From Humibacillus xanthopallidus (GTDB lineage Bacteria; Actinomycetota; Actinomycetes; Actinomycetales; Dermatophilaceae): 64,000 bases of DNA. Made by a program: the position numbers and the translations under genes. Below the pieces are notes generated by a model, which saw only the letters and a list, made by a program, of their open reading frames with translations, had not been told where the DNA came from and did no database searches. Positions 26,116 through 34,753 of the stretch are shown piece by piece; position 1 is the stretch's first letter, and the number at the start of each line of letters is the position of its first letter. The DNA is taken from contig NZ_VFQF01000001.1 in assembly GCF_006717145.1 (NCBI RefSeq), positions 682,001 to 746,000 of the forward strand. Direction: 5' to 3'.

Positions 26116-26790
26116 GTGCCCACCCCGCCGCCCCCGACGAACTGGGACTTCGCGCTCGACCAGGTCGCGCCCGGCGACGACCTGATCGGGGTGGGCGCCG
26201 ACCTCGACGTCAGCACCCTCTACGCCGCTTACACGCAAGGCGTCTTCCCGATGGGCATCGGAGAGCACGGCGCCCCGCCGATCGGGTGGTGGTCACCCGA
26301 CCCGCGGGGCGTGCTGCGGCTCGACGACCTCCGGGTGAGCCGGTCGCTGCGCAAGTCGATGCACCACCTCGAGGTGCGCGTCGACACCGCCTTCGACGCC
26401 GTCGTGGCCGCGTGCGCCGACCCCGACCGCGACGGCCGATGGATCACCCCTGAGGTGGCGCAGGCGTATGCCGCGCTGCACGAGGCCGGCTGGGCGCACT
26501 CCGTCGAGACGTGGCAGGGCGACCGCCTCGTCGGCGGCCTCTACGGCGTGGCGATCGGTGGCCTCTTCGCGGGGGAGTCGATGTTCCACACCGTGCGCGA
26601 CGCCTCAAAGGCCGCGCTCGTCGCGCTGCGCGACCTGCTGGCGGCCGACGGAGACCCGCGCCGCCTCATCGACGTGCAGTGGCGCACCGAACACCTCGCA
26701 ACCCTTGGCGTGAGCGAGATGTCGCGCCAGGACTACCTCCGTGGGCTGCCGGAGGTGCTCAGCGCCCCGCTGCCGCCGGTGTGGGCGTGA
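26116..26790 (+). CDS. aat: Leucyl/phenylalanyl-tRNA--protein transferase
   Basis: Adds Leu or Phe from tRNA to N-terminal Arg/Lys of proteins in the bacterial N-end rule pathway. The 224 residues include the family blocks LIGVGADLDVSTLYAAYTQG, FPMG, WWSPDPRGVL, ETWQGDRLVGGLYGVAIGG, FAGESMFH and DVQWRTEHLATLGV. The start is GTG 26116. Its 3' end overlaps the convergent tusA-like gene by 32 nt. Confidence 0.95.
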   Translation: MPTPPPPTNWDFALDQVAPGDDLIGVGADLDVSTLYAAYTQGVFPMGIGEHGAPPIGWWSPDPRGVLRLDDLRVSRSLRKSMHHLEVRVDTAFDAVVAACADPDRDGRWITPEVAQAYAALHEAGWAHSVETWQGDRLVGGLYGVAIGGLFAGESMFHTVRDASKAALVALRDLLAADGDPRRLIDVQWRTEHLATLGVSEMSRQDYLRGLPEVLSAPLPPVWA

Positions 26791-27055
26791 CCTCGACGAC
26801 GTATGCGGTGTGGTCGGCCTGCGCCTGCGCGCCGACGAAGCGCTGACCGCGCATCCGGCACCAGGCCGGCACGTCGGACGCCGCCGCCGGGTCGGTGGCG
26901 AGCACCCGGACCGTCACCGGAGCCTCGCCCGGAGGCAGGTCGCGCACGAGCCGCGCCAGGCGGATGACCGGCATGGGGCAGCGCTCACCGCGGGCGTCGA
27001 CGATGAGGGGCCCGTCCGGGGGTTCCTGCGTGGGGTCGGTGGCAGGTTCGGTCAC
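26759..27055 (-). CDS. TusA/SirA-family sulfur carrier
   Basis: This 98-residue protein has a TusA domain with the sulfur-accepting motif RCPMPVIRLAR (C26 in CPMP) and a second Cys in AWCRMRG. TusA proteins receive persulfide sulfur, usually from a cysteine desulfurase. Its GTG start overlaps the stop of the cysteine-desulfurase-like gene by 4 nt, which fits a donor-acceptor pair. That partner, however, lacks the PLP lysine. The 3' end overlaps aat on the other strand. Confidence 0.88.
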   Translation of the reverse strand: MTEPATDPTQEPPDGPLIVDARGERCPMPVIRLARLVRDLPPGEAPVTVRVLATDPAAASDVPAWCRMRGQRFVGAQAQADHTAYVVEVTPTPAAAGR

Positions 27056-28266
27056 AGGTCACCGACCCCGAGCTCGGAGCGCACGCGGGCCACGGTGGGG
27101 GCGAGGACCGCGCAGAGGTCGGCCACGTCGGCCTCGACGCTCGGTGACACGGCCGGCAGGGGCAGCGTGACGCGGACGTTCCCGTGGGTCAGCACCCCCA
27201 TCGCCGCGAGCACGTGGCTGGGCTCGAGCGTGCTCGACGTGCACGCCGAACCGCTCGCGACGGCATACCCGTGCTGGTCGAGCGCGCCGACGAGCGCCTC
27301 GCCGTCGACGTAGAGGCTCGAGAAGGTGACGACGTGGGGGAGCCGGTCGTCGGGGTCGCCGACGACGACGGTGTCGGGCACGCCCGCCGCGGCCTCGCGC
27401 ACCGCGCCGACGAGGGATCGTGTCAGTGCCTCGTCCTCGACCGTCGTGGCGCGGGCCTGCTGCCAGGCCTCGGCGGCGGCGAGGGCCAGCGGCACCCACG
27501 GGCTGACGTCGGTGCGGCCGTATTCGACGTCCGCCCGGGCGCCGGACCACTGCCACCGCACGCCCTCACGGACGACGAGCACGCCGAGCGGCGGGCCGCC
27601 CCAGGAGCGGGCGTCGCCCACGAGCACGTCGAAGTGCTCCGGCACGGCGTCGCGGCCGAGGCCCGCCATCGCGTCGACGACGAGCGGTATGCCGTGGGCC
27701 CGGGCGACCGCGTGCGCCTCCTCGAGCGGCTGGCGGGTGCCGACCTCACCGTTGGCGCTCTGGAGCGCCGCCACGACCGTGCCCGGAGCGGCGAGGGCCG
27801 ACTCCCAGGCCTCGAGGTCGACCCGCCCGAGCGCGTCGACGGGGACCTCGGCGAGGAGCCGCGGGTCGTCCGCCCGGGCGGCGCGCGCCCTGGCGGGGAC
27901 GAGGACGGCGGAGTGCTCGACCGCGGAGGCCACGGTCCGAGCGCCACGACGGCGGGCGGCATACCGCACCCCGTCGAGCGCTCGCTCGAGCGCGGTCGGG
28001 CCGCTGGGCAGCAGGCTCACCTCGGCGGGGCGCACGCCGAGGCCGCTCGCGATGACCTCGCGCGAACGGTCGAGCAGGGCGCGTGCGGTGCGGCCCTCGG
28101 CATGGAGGCGGGCGGGGTCGGCCCAACCCGCCGAGACGGCCGCGACGAGGGTGTCGCGGGCCACAGGGTGCAGGGGCCCCGAGGCGGCGTCGAGGAGCCG
28201 ACGGCGGGCGCTCGGAGCGGAGGGCGGCGGGGGTCCAACGTTCGTTCCCGGATCGTGACTGGGCAC
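27052..28266 (-). CDS. Cysteine-desulfurase (NifS/IscS) homologue without the PLP lysine
   Basis: The 404-residue class V aminotransferase fold has the PLP-stacking His in SAVEHSAVL (H118), SANGEVGTRQP, DAMAGLG, and the mobile catalytic loop SGSACTSSTLEPSHVLAAMG (C342). Where the family has the Schiff-base lysine, S-A-H-K-W-G-G-P, this protein reads D-A-R-S-W-G-G-P; the position is Ser221. As read it cannot form the usual internal aldimine. The start is GTG 28266, divergent from ctaC. It is translationally coupled to the TusA-like gene. It may be a scaffold or use another chemistry; sequencing error would need several base changes and is unlikely. Confidence 0.85.
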   Translation of the reverse strand: MPSHDPGTNVGPPPPSAPSARRRLLDAASGPLHPVARDTLVAAVSAGWADPARLHAEGRTARALLDRSREVIASGLGVRPAEVSLLPSGPTALERALDGVRYAARRRGARTVASAVEHSAVLVPARARAARADDPRLLAEVPVDALGRVDLEAWESALAAPGTVVAALQSANGEVGTRQPLEEAHAVARAHGIPLVVDAMAGLGRDAVPEHFDVLVGDARSWGGPPLGVLVVREGVRWQWSGARADVEYGRTDVSPWVPLALAAAEAWQQARATTVEDEALTRSLVGAVREAAAGVPDTVVVGDPDDRLPHVVTFSSLYVDGEALVGALDQHGYAVASGSACTSSTLEPSHVLAAMGVLTHGNVRVTLPLPAVSPSVEADVADLCAVLAPTVARVRSELGVGDL

Positions 28267-28412
28267 GCCGCAACGTTAGCCGCCCCCTGCGGACAACCCG
28301 GCGGACGGGGCGGTAGGGTTCGGTGGTGGGCACCTCGCTGCCCGGATGCAGTTGTGAGAATCGCTCGGAGGCGCCCCTCGGGCGCCCGCGGACGGAACGA
28401 AAGGTGCACCTG

Positions 28413-29324
28413 GTGCCTGAGCACGACGAGACCCCGGCGACTACGCCGGTGGTGACAGAGCCTCGACGGCGTCGGCGCGCAGCGAAGGTGGGCGCAGTCG
28501 CGGCGCTGGCCGCGCTGGCCCTCGCCGGGTGCCAGGGCGAGGTCTCCAACGGCTTCCTGCCCAAGGCGGTGTCCGAGGGCGGGCAGCGCGTCACCGACCT
28601 GTGGGTCGGCAGCTGGATCGCCGTGCTGCTGGTCGGCGTGCTGACCTGGGGCCTGATGCTCTACGCCGCCGTGCGCTTCCGCAAGCGCAAGGGCGACGAG
28701 ACCCTTCCCGTGCAGCTGCGATACAACGTGCCGATGGAGCTGCTCTACACGGTCATCCCCGTCTTCATGGTCGCCGTGTTCTTCTGGTACACCGCGCGTG
28801 ACGAGGCGGCCCTCATCAGCACGAGCGCCAAGCCCGACGTGACGATCAGCGTCGTCGCGAAGCAGTGGAGCTGGGACTTCAACTACGTCGACTCCAACGT
28901 CCACGAGACCGGTGTCCACGTCGACCCGAGCGACCCCAACGCCCGCGACGAGATGCCGGTGCTCTACCTGCCGGTCAACAAGCGGACCGAGTTCGTCCTC
29001 AACGCCCGCGACGTCATCCACAGCTTCTGGGTGCCGCAGTTCCTCATGAAGATGGACATGATCCCGGGCAAGACCAACAAGTTCCAGGTCGTGCCGACGC
29101 AGACCGGCACCTTCCAGGGCAAGTGCGCCGAGCTCTGTGGCGCCTACCACTCGCAGATGCTCTTCATGGTGAAGGTCGTCACGCAGGACGAGTACGACGC
29201 CGCGATGAAGCGCTTCGCCGACCTCGGCCAGACCGGCCTCATCCCCGTCGACGCCAGCCGTGAGCAGATGGTGCCCGCCGACGCCGACAAGATCCCCGCA
29301 CCCGCACGCACTGGGAGCAACTGA
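28413..29324 (+). CDS. ctaC: Cytochrome c oxidase subunit II
   Basis: CuA-containing subunit of the aa3 oxidase. The length is 303 aa from GTG 28413, which has AAAGG 8 nt upstream; GTG 28404 is an alternative. The N-terminal signal ends in the lipobox LALAGC, so the protein is probably a lipoprotein. Two membrane helices follow ([16 protein letters not shown] and [17 protein letters not shown]). The CuA site is complete: HSFWVPQF, then [12 protein letters not shown]. The stop overlaps the ctaD start (TGATG). Confidence 0.95.
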   Translation: MPEHDETPATTPVVTEPRRRRRAAKVGAVAALAALALAGCQGEVSNGFLPKAVSEGGQRVTDLWVGSWIAVLLVGVLTWGLMLYAAVRFRKRKGDETLPVQLRYNVPMELLYTVIPVFMVAVFFWYTARDEAALISTSAKPDVTISVVAKQWSWDFNYVDSNVHETGVHVDPSDPNARDEMPVLYLPVNKRTEFVLNARDVIHSFWVPQFLMKMDMIPGKTNKFQVVPTQTGTFQGKCAELCGAYHSQMLFMVKVVTQDEYDAAMKRFADLGQTGLIPVDASREQMVPADADKIPAPARTGSN

Positions 29325-31087
29325 TGACCTCCGCGACGTTCAACCGTGAAGCCCAGGTGCCGTCGGCGACGATGGAGCGCAAGCGGGCCGCCAAGGGTCA
29401 GACCTTCGTCCGCTACGTGACGACGACCGACCACAAGGTCATCGGCAACCTCTACTTCATCACCTCGTTCGTCTTCTTCCTGCTCGGCGGCGTCATGGCG
29501 CTGTTCATCCGCGCCGAGCTCTTCGCGCCGGGCCTGCAGATCGTCGACAACCCGGAGCAGTTCAACCAGCTCTTCACGATGCACGGCACGATCATGCTGC
29601 TGCTCTTCGCGACGCCGCTCTTCGCCGGCTTCACGAACGCGCTCATGCCGCTGCAGATCGGCGCTCCCGACGTCGCGTTCCCGCGCCTCAACATGTTCGC
29701 CTACTGGCTCTACCTCTTCGGCGGGCTCATCGCCTCGGCGGGCTTCCTCACGCCCCAGGGCGCCGCGTCCTTCGGCTGGTTCGCCTATGCGCCGCTGTCC
29801 GACGTCAGCTACTCGCCGGGCGTCGGCGGCGACCTCTGGGTCTTCGGCCTCGCCCTCGGTGGTTTCGGCACGATCCTCGGCGCCGTCAACTTCGTCACGA
29901 CGATCGTGTGCATGCGCGCCCCCGGCATGACGATGTTCCGGATGCCGATCTTCACGTGGACGGTTCTCGTCACGTCGCTGCTCGTGCTCGTCGTCTTCCC
30001 GATCCTCGCGGCCGCGCTCTTCGCCCTCGGCGGTGACCGGCGCTTCGGAATGCACATCTTCGACGCCGAGAACGGTGGGGCCATGCTGTGGCAGCACCTC
30101 TTCTGGTTCTTCGGCCACCCCGAGGTCTACATCATCGCCCTGCCCTTCTTCGGCATCATCAGCGAGATCCTGCCCGTCTTCTCGCGCAAGCCGATCTTCG
30201 GCTACAAGACGCTCGTCTTCGCGACGATCGCGATCGCCGCCCTGTCGGCCAGCGTCTGGGCCCACCACATGTACGTCACCGGCCAGGTGCTCCTGCCGTT
30301 CTTCGCCGTCATGACGATGCTCATCGCCGTGCCGACCGGTGTGAAGTTCTTCAACTGGATCGGCACGATGTGGGGCGGCAAGGTCGTCATGGCCACCCCG
30401 ATGCTGTGGGCGATGGGCTTCCTCGTCACCTTTCTCTTCGGTGGTCTGACCGGCATCATCCTCGCGAGCCCCGCGCTCGACTTCCACCTCTCCGACAGCT
30501 ACTTCGTCGTCGCGCACTTCCACTACACCGTCTTCGGCACCGTGGTCTTCGCGATGTTCGCCGGCTACTACTTCTGGTGGCCCAAGCTGACCGGTCGGAT
30601 GCTCGACGAGAAGCTCGGCAAGATCCACTTCTGGATGTTGTTCATCGGCTTCCACATGACCTTCCTCATCCAGCACTGGCTGGGCATCGAGGGCATGGCG
30701 CGTCGCTACCCGGACTACCTCCCCGCGGAGGGCTTCCAGCCGGCCAACATCGTCTCGAGCATCGGTGCCTTCCTGCTCGGCGCGTCGATGATCCCGTTCA
30801 TGTACAACGTCTGGAAGACGTGGAAGAAGGCTCCCCTCGTCACCTCCGACGACCCGTGGGGCTACGGCGCCTCCCTCGAGTGGGCGACGTCCTGCCCGCC
30901 GCCGCGCCACAACTTCACCTCACTGCCCAGGATCCGCTCCGAGCGTCCCGCCTTCGACCTGCACCACCCGGAGGCCGCACCGGGCGCCCGTCCCGTCGCG
31001 GACCAGGGCACTCTCGTGCAGGTGATGGGGCCGGCCGACGTCGAGGCTGAGCACACGACGGCCCGTACGGCCGACAAGGAGAACTGA
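29324..31087 (+). CDS. ctaD: Cytochrome c oxidase subunit I
   Basis: Catalytic subunit with heme a, heme a3 and CuB. The 587-residue, 12-helix protein has [10 protein letters not shown] (heme a ligand), the CuB/Tyr site [25 protein letters not shown], and HFHYTVFG carrying the distal heme ligands. The C-terminal ~60 residues are a hydrophilic tail. It is coupled to ctaC by a 1-nt overlap and followed 3 nt later by ctaF. Confidence 0.98.
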   Translation: MTSATFNREAQVPSATMERKRAAKGQTFVRYVTTTDHKVIGNLYFITSFVFFLLGGVMALFIRAELFAPGLQIVDNPEQFNQLFTMHGTIMLLLFATPLFAGFTNALMPLQIGAPDVAFPRLNMFAYWLYLFGGLIASAGFLTPQGAASFGWFAYAPLSDVSYSPGVGGDLWVFGLALGGFGTILGAVNFVTTIVCMRAPGMTMFRMPIFTWTVLVTSLLVLVVFPILAAALFALGGDRRFGMHIFDAENGGAMLWQHLFWFFGHPEVYIIALPFFGIISEILPVFSRKPIFGYKTLVFATIAIAALSASVWAHHMYVTGQVLLPFFAVMTMLIAVPTGVKFFNWIGTMWGGKVVMATPMLWAMGFLVTFLFGGLTGIILASPALDFHLSDSYFVVAHFHYTVFGTVVFAMFAGYYFWWPKLTGRMLDEKLGKIHFWMLFIGFHMTFLIQHWLGIEGMARRYPDYLPAEGFQPANIVSSIGAFLLGASMIPFMYNVWKTWKKAPLVTSDDPWGYGASLEWATSCPPPRHNFTSLPRIRSERPAFDLHHPEAAPGARPVADQGTLVQVMGPADVEAEHTTARTADKEN

Positions 31088-31090
31088 CCG

Positions 31091-31492
31091 ATGCGCGTCG
31101 AGACCAAGCTCTTCGTCTACCTCTTCATCTTCTTCGTCCCCGTCGTGCTCATCTACGGGTTCTGGAGCAAGTGGCAGGAGCCGATCGGCGTCACCGCCCT
31201 CATCCTCACCGGTGCGCTCTTCGCCCTGTCCGGGTTCTACTTCTGGATGACCGGCAAGAAGCTGCCGCTGCGCCCGGAGGACAACGTCAGCGGCGAGATC
31301 GCCGAGCAGGAGGGCAACTACGGCTACTTCGTCGCGAGCTCGTGGACCCCGCTGTGGCTCGCCGGCTCCGGCGCCATCATGTTCCTCGGCCTGGCCGTGG
31401 GCTGGTGGCTCTTCATCATCGGTGCGGTGTTCGGCGTCGTAGCCGTGTGCCTGTGGGTGTTCGAGTCCTTCTCGGGCGAGTACTCCATCTGA
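31091..31492 (+). CDS. ctaF: Cytochrome c oxidase subunit IV (actinobacterial CtaF)
   Basis: This 133-residue membrane protein has four predicted hydrophobic helices and ends WVFESFSGEYSI, close to the FEyyrgeya-type end of actinobacterial CtaF. It contributes to the actinobacterial bcc-aa3 supercomplex. It follows ctaD by 3 nt and ends the ctaC-D-F operon; a strong hairpin follows. Confidence 0.93.
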   Translation: MRVETKLFVYLFIFFVPVVLIYGFWSKWQEPIGVTALILTGALFALSGFYFWMTGKKLPLRPEDNVSGEIAEQEGNYGYFVASSWTPLWLAGSGAIMFLGLAVGWWLFIIGAVFGVVAVCLWVFESFSGEYSI

Positions 31493-31515
31493 CCCTGCAT
31501 CACCCGCTTCACCAC

Positions 31516-31545
31516 GAGGCCCGGACGCTGCTGCGTCCGGGCCTC
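31516..31545 (+). terminator. Terminator hairpin after ctaF
   Basis: A 13-bp perfect stem (31516-31528 with 31533-31545) around the loop TGCT lies 23 nt past the ctaF stop and should end the ctaCDF transcript. Confidence 0.85.
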
Positions 31546-31753
31546 TCGCTTCGAGATCGGTGCCTCACGGGCCTTCAGGCCTGCGGTGCGATCGTGCTGG
31601 AGAGAACATCTGGGGGCACCTCCGTCCGATCGATCTATCGGTGGTTCGACGGTAGGCCGCAACAGCCTCCTCGTAAAGGGTTGTGTCCACCGCAGCGTCG
31701 AAAGTGTCCCGTCCGCGAGACGCCCCCGAACCGTCTGACGCGTGGAGCGCCCG
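31546..31753. other. Intergenic stretch without a recognised feature
   Basis: These 208 bp separate the ctaCDF terminator from the convergent metallopeptidase gene. I see no RNA gene, repeat or convincing reading frame. Local composition is somewhat less GC-rich than neighbours. Confidence 0.5.
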
Positions 31754-32107
31754 TCAGCCCCAGCCGAGCTCGTGCAGCTGCTCGTCCGAGATGCCGAAGT
31801 GGTGCGCGATCTCGTGGACGACGGTGACGGCGATCTCCTCACGCAGGTGCTCGGGAGAGTCGCAGAAGCGTTCGAGCGGGCCCTGGAAGATGGTGATGCG
31901 GTCGGGGAGGGACCCCGCGTCCCACCAGCCGTCGCGCTCCGTGAGGGGCACCCCGTCGTAGACCCCGAGCAGGTCTGGGTCGTCCGCCGGTGGCTCCGGC
32001 TCGACGAGGATGACGACGTTGTCCATCGCCTGCGCCAGCTCCGGGGGGATCGAGTCGAGGGCGTCACCGACGGCCTGCTCGAACTCGGCATCACTGAGGC
32101 GGTGCAT
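31754..32107 (-). CDS. Zincin-like metallopeptidase family protein
   Basis: This 117-residue protein of the small actinobacterial metallopeptidase family (DUF1025-type) has the zinc motif H-E-x-x-H in VTVVHEIAHHFGI (H98, E99, H102) and a C-terminal EQLHELGWG. I chose ATG 32107 (MHRLSDAEFE) because family similarity begins there; ATG 32146 in frame is an alternative (MGITEAVHG). The start lies inside a 26-bp perfect inverted repeat, and no clear ribosome binding site precedes either start, so translation may be structured. Substrate unknown. Confidence 0.82.
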   Translation of the reverse strand: MHRLSDAEFEQAVGDALDSIPPELAQAMDNVVILVEPEPPADDPDLLGVYDGVPLTERDGWWDAGSLPDRITIFQGPLERFCDSPEHLREEIAVTVVHEIAHHFGISDEQLHELGWG

Positions 32108-32143
32108 GGGACCGAGTGTCCCATGCACCGCCTCAGTGATGCC
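32087..32143. repeat. 26-bp perfect inverted repeat over the metallopeptidase start
   Basis: Arm 32087-32112 is the exact reverse complement of 32118-32143, with a 5-nt spacer. The left arm is the first codons (MHRLSDA) of the metallopeptidase gene. The right arm is an inverted copy, so ATGCACCGCCTCAGTGATGCC also reads outward on the plus strand. In mRNA this would form a very stable hairpin holding the start codon. Confidence 0.95.
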
Positions 32144-32181
32144 CATCCTGTTCTCGGGGGAGTCGGGTCACCAGCCCTGCG

Positions 32182-32808
32182 TCACGAGCCGTCGCCGTCG
32201 CCGTCACCGCCGGAGGCAGGGGGAGCGGGCGACTGCGACACGGCGTCGGACCAGGCCGCCTGAGCGCCGCTGTGGCCGATGCGCACGACCTGGACGGTCG
32301 TGCCGGCGGCGGCGACGATGCCGAGCACGGCTGTGCCGACGAGGAGTGCCCTCGGCAGCCGTGCGGTCCCTCTGGCGGGCGAGAAGGCGCCGCGGGGGGC
32401 TGAGGCGCCGTCAGCGCCGTCGGCGCCGTCAGCGCCGTCGGCGCCGTCAGCGGCACGTGAGACGCTCAGCGCGGCCACGGCGCGCTCCCGTCGCATGACA
32501 ACGGCGAGCAGCACCGCCGCGACGAACAGGCCGACGACCCAGGGCAGGAGGCCCTCCGCCAGCTGGGAGTGCGTCTCGATGAGGTCGGAGTGCTCGACCC
32601 GACGCTCGAGGGACTCACCGGACTCGGTCGACAGCGGGGTGAGCACCAGGGCGGCGCCGGCGAGGCCGAGCGGAAGCCATCGGGCCCAGCGCCGGAAGCG
32701 GGGCCAGACGGCGGCGAGCAGCACCGCAACGGCAGCGGCAGGGACGATGACCGTCGTCGCATGGACGATGAGCGGATGGACGGGGAGACCGAAGACGGTG
32801 TCGAGCAT
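32182..32808 (-). CDS. DUF2231-type membrane protein with Gly-Ala-Asp repeats
   Basis: This 208-residue protein starts MLDTVFGLPVHPLIVHATTV, the typical DUF2231 opening with conserved His residues. Hydrophobic helices lie at about residues 20-35, 45-60, 85-105 and 155-175. Between helices three and four is a short tandem (A-D-G)n stretch encoded by 9-bp repeats (about 32,400-32,455), and the C-terminus ends GDGDGDGS. Function unknown; related proteins are sometimes linked to redox or heme proteins. It follows qcrB at some distance, beyond a terminator. Confidence 0.8.
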   Translation of the reverse strand: MLDTVFGLPVHPLIVHATTVIVPAAAVAVLLAAVWPRFRRWARWLPLGLAGAALVLTPLSTESGESLERRVEHSDLIETHSQLAEGLLPWVVGLFVAAVLLAVVMRRERAVAALSVSRAADGADGADGADGADGASAPRGAFSPARGTARLPRALLVGTAVLGIVAAAGTTVQVVRIGHSGAQAAWSDAVSQSPAPPASGGDGDGDGS

Positions 32809-32939
32809 GTGGGTGCCTCTCGAGCGGCGAACAAGGGGGACAAATCCGGTGATCTGGACCCTGTCGGCCTGTTCTCAGAGAGTTCTGGGAGACACCTCAC
32901 CCCGGGGAGACCGGCAGCGGTTGCCGGTCCGGGACGAAA

Positions 32940-32970
32940 GAGGCCCGCCCCCGTGACGGGAGCGGGCCTC
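32940..32970 (-). terminator. Terminator hairpin after qcrB
   Basis: A 9-bp outer stem (32940-32948 with 32962-32970) and a 5-bp inner stem (32950-32954 with 32956-32960) with a one-base bulge on each side lie 14 nt past the qcrB stop on the minus strand. Confidence 0.75.
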
Positions 32971-32983
32971 GATGGCGCAGGTG

Positions 32984-34753
32984 TCAGTCGAGTCGCTTGT
33001 CTGCCTTGATCGACTCGCGCTCGGCGCCGGCACCCGTGCTCTCCAGAGCCTCGTGCTCGCCTGCCGGCAGGGCCGCGTGCGGCTCGTCGTGCGCGTGGTG
33101 CGCCGCCTCGAGCTCGGACGGCGTGACCGGTCCGACGCGGTCAACGAAGTAGAAGTGCGAGAGCTTGGCCCGCAGCCGCTCCTTGCGGGCGATGGGGCTG
33201 TCGACGCCGTTCTCGTCCTTCTGGGCGCTGATCTGCAGCGGCTCGGGAACCTCGTGCTGGACGAGCGGCCAGCGCTCGTTCGGCGTGAGCGGTGCGTGGA
33301 TCTCCTCGAAGCGACCGTCGGGGTAGCGCCAGATGGTGCCGGTCTCGCGGCCGTGGAGGACCTTCTGGCGATCGGCGCGCTGGAGGCTGAGGCAGATCCG
33401 CTTCGTGATCCAGAAGGCGATGGGCGGCCCGACGAAGAACAGCGTGCGCAGCGCCATGGTGATGTCGTTGATGGACAGGTGGAGCTTGATCGCGATGAGG
33501 TCGTTGCCGGCCGCGAAGAACAGCACCAAGTACATCGTGATGCCGGCGACACCGATGGCGGTGCGGGTCGGCGCGTTGCGCGGGCGGTCGAGCAGGTGGT
33601 GCTCGCGCTTGTCGCCGGTCACCCAGGACTCGACGAACGGGTAGGCGCCGATGATGCCCCACATGATGGGCAGCAGCAGGATCGAGCCCGGGAAGATGTT
33701 CATGCTCCAGGTGAAGTCTCCCCACGACACGAACTCCAACCACCCCGGCAGCAGACGCAGCGCGCCGTCCGCGAAGCCCATGTACCAGTCCGGCTGGGAG
33801 CCGGCGGTGACGGGGGAGGGGTCGTAGGGCCCGTAGGCCCAGATCGGGTTGATCGTGAAGAGGGCCGAGATCAGCGTGATGACGCCGAAGACCATGAAGA
33901 AGAAGCCGCCGGCCTTGGCGATGTAGACCGGCATCAGCGGGTAGCCGACGACGTTGTTGTTGGTGCGGCCCGGCCCGGGGTACTGGGTGTGCTTGTGCAC
34001 GAAGACGAGCAGGATGTGGGCCGTGAAGAGACCGATGAGGATCGCCGGGATGAGCAGGATGTGCACGGAGTAGAGCCGCGGCACGATCGCCTCACCCGGG
34101 AAGGCTCCGCCGAAGATGAAGTACGACATGTACGAGCCGATGACGGGCACCGACTGGACGAAGCCGTTCATCGCGCGGATGCCGGTGCCCGACAGCAGGT
34201 CGTCGGGCAGCGAGTAGCCGGCAAATCCCTCGATGCACGCGAGCATCGACAGGATGGTGCCGAAGACCCAGTTGATCTCGCGCGGCTTGCGGAAGGCCCC
34301 CGTGAAGAAGACGCGCGCCATGTGGGCGAAGACCGAGACGATGAAGATCAGGGCGCCCCAGTGGTGGATCTGCCGGATGAGCAGGCCACCGCGGATGTCG
34401 AAGGAGATGTCGAGCGTCGATCGGTAGGCGTCCGAGACCATGATCCCCTGGAGCGGGATGTAGGACCCGTCGTAGGGCACGAGGGTCTGGCTCGGCACGA
34501 ACCAGAAGGTGAGGAAGGCCCCGGTCAGGAGGCAGACGATCATCGAGTACATCGCGATCTCGCCGAGCATGAACGACCAGTGGTCCGGGAAGACCTTCTT
34601 GAGCAGGAACGACACGCCCTTGGCGGCGCCGACGCGGTCGTCGACCCAGCCGGCGATGCCGCCGAGCGGCTTGGTGGAGTCGTGCACCTCCTCGTCGCGA
34701 CGGTCGTCGGCCCGCAGGCCCTGCGCCGGACGGTTCTCGTTGATGGTCGTCAT
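32984..34753 (-). CDS. qcrB: Menaquinol-cytochrome c reductase cytochrome b subunit
   Basis: Heme b subunit of the bcc complex. The 589-residue protein has the heme ligands in IRQIHHWGALIFI and SVHILLIPAILIG/AHILLVFVHKHT, the Qo-site motif P-D-W-Y (actinobacterial variant of PEWY) in SQPDWYMGF, and an extended hydrophilic C-terminus. The start ATG 34753 overlaps qcrA by 4 nt. It is the last gene of the minus-strand respiratory run. Confidence 0.97.
   Translation of the reverse strand: MTTINENRPAQGLRADDRRDEEVHDSTKPLGGIAGWVDDRVGAAKGVSFLLKKVFPDHWSFMLGEIAMYSMIVCLLTGAFLTFWFVPSQTLVPYDGSYIPLQGIMVSDAYRSTLDISFDIRGGLLIRQIHHWGALIFIVSVFAHMARVFFTGAFRKPREINWVFGTILSMLACIEGFAGYSLPDDLLSGTGIRAMNGFVQSVPVIGSYMSYFIFGGAFPGEAIVPRLYSVHILLIPAILIGLFTAHILLVFVHKHTQYPGPGRTNNNVVGYPLMPVYIAKAGGFFFMVFGVITLISALFTINPIWAYGPYDPSPVTAGSQPDWYMGFADGALRLLPGWLEFVSWGDFTWSMNIFPGSILLLPIMWGIIGAYPFVESWVTGDKREHHLLDRPRNAPTRTAIGVAGITMYLVLFFAAGNDLIAIKLHLSINDITMALRTLFFVGPPIAFWITKRICLSLQRADRQKVLHGRETGTIWRYPDGRFEEIHAPLTPNERWPLVQHEVPEPLQISAQKDENGVDSPIARKERLRAKLSHFYFVDRVGPVTPSELEAAHHAHDEPHAALPAGEHEALESTGAGAERESIKADKRLD

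Noticed and set aside
29144-30910. 588-codon minus-strand open frame over ctaD
   Set aside because: Highly charged antisense reading of a membrane protein gene; ctaD is unmistakable.
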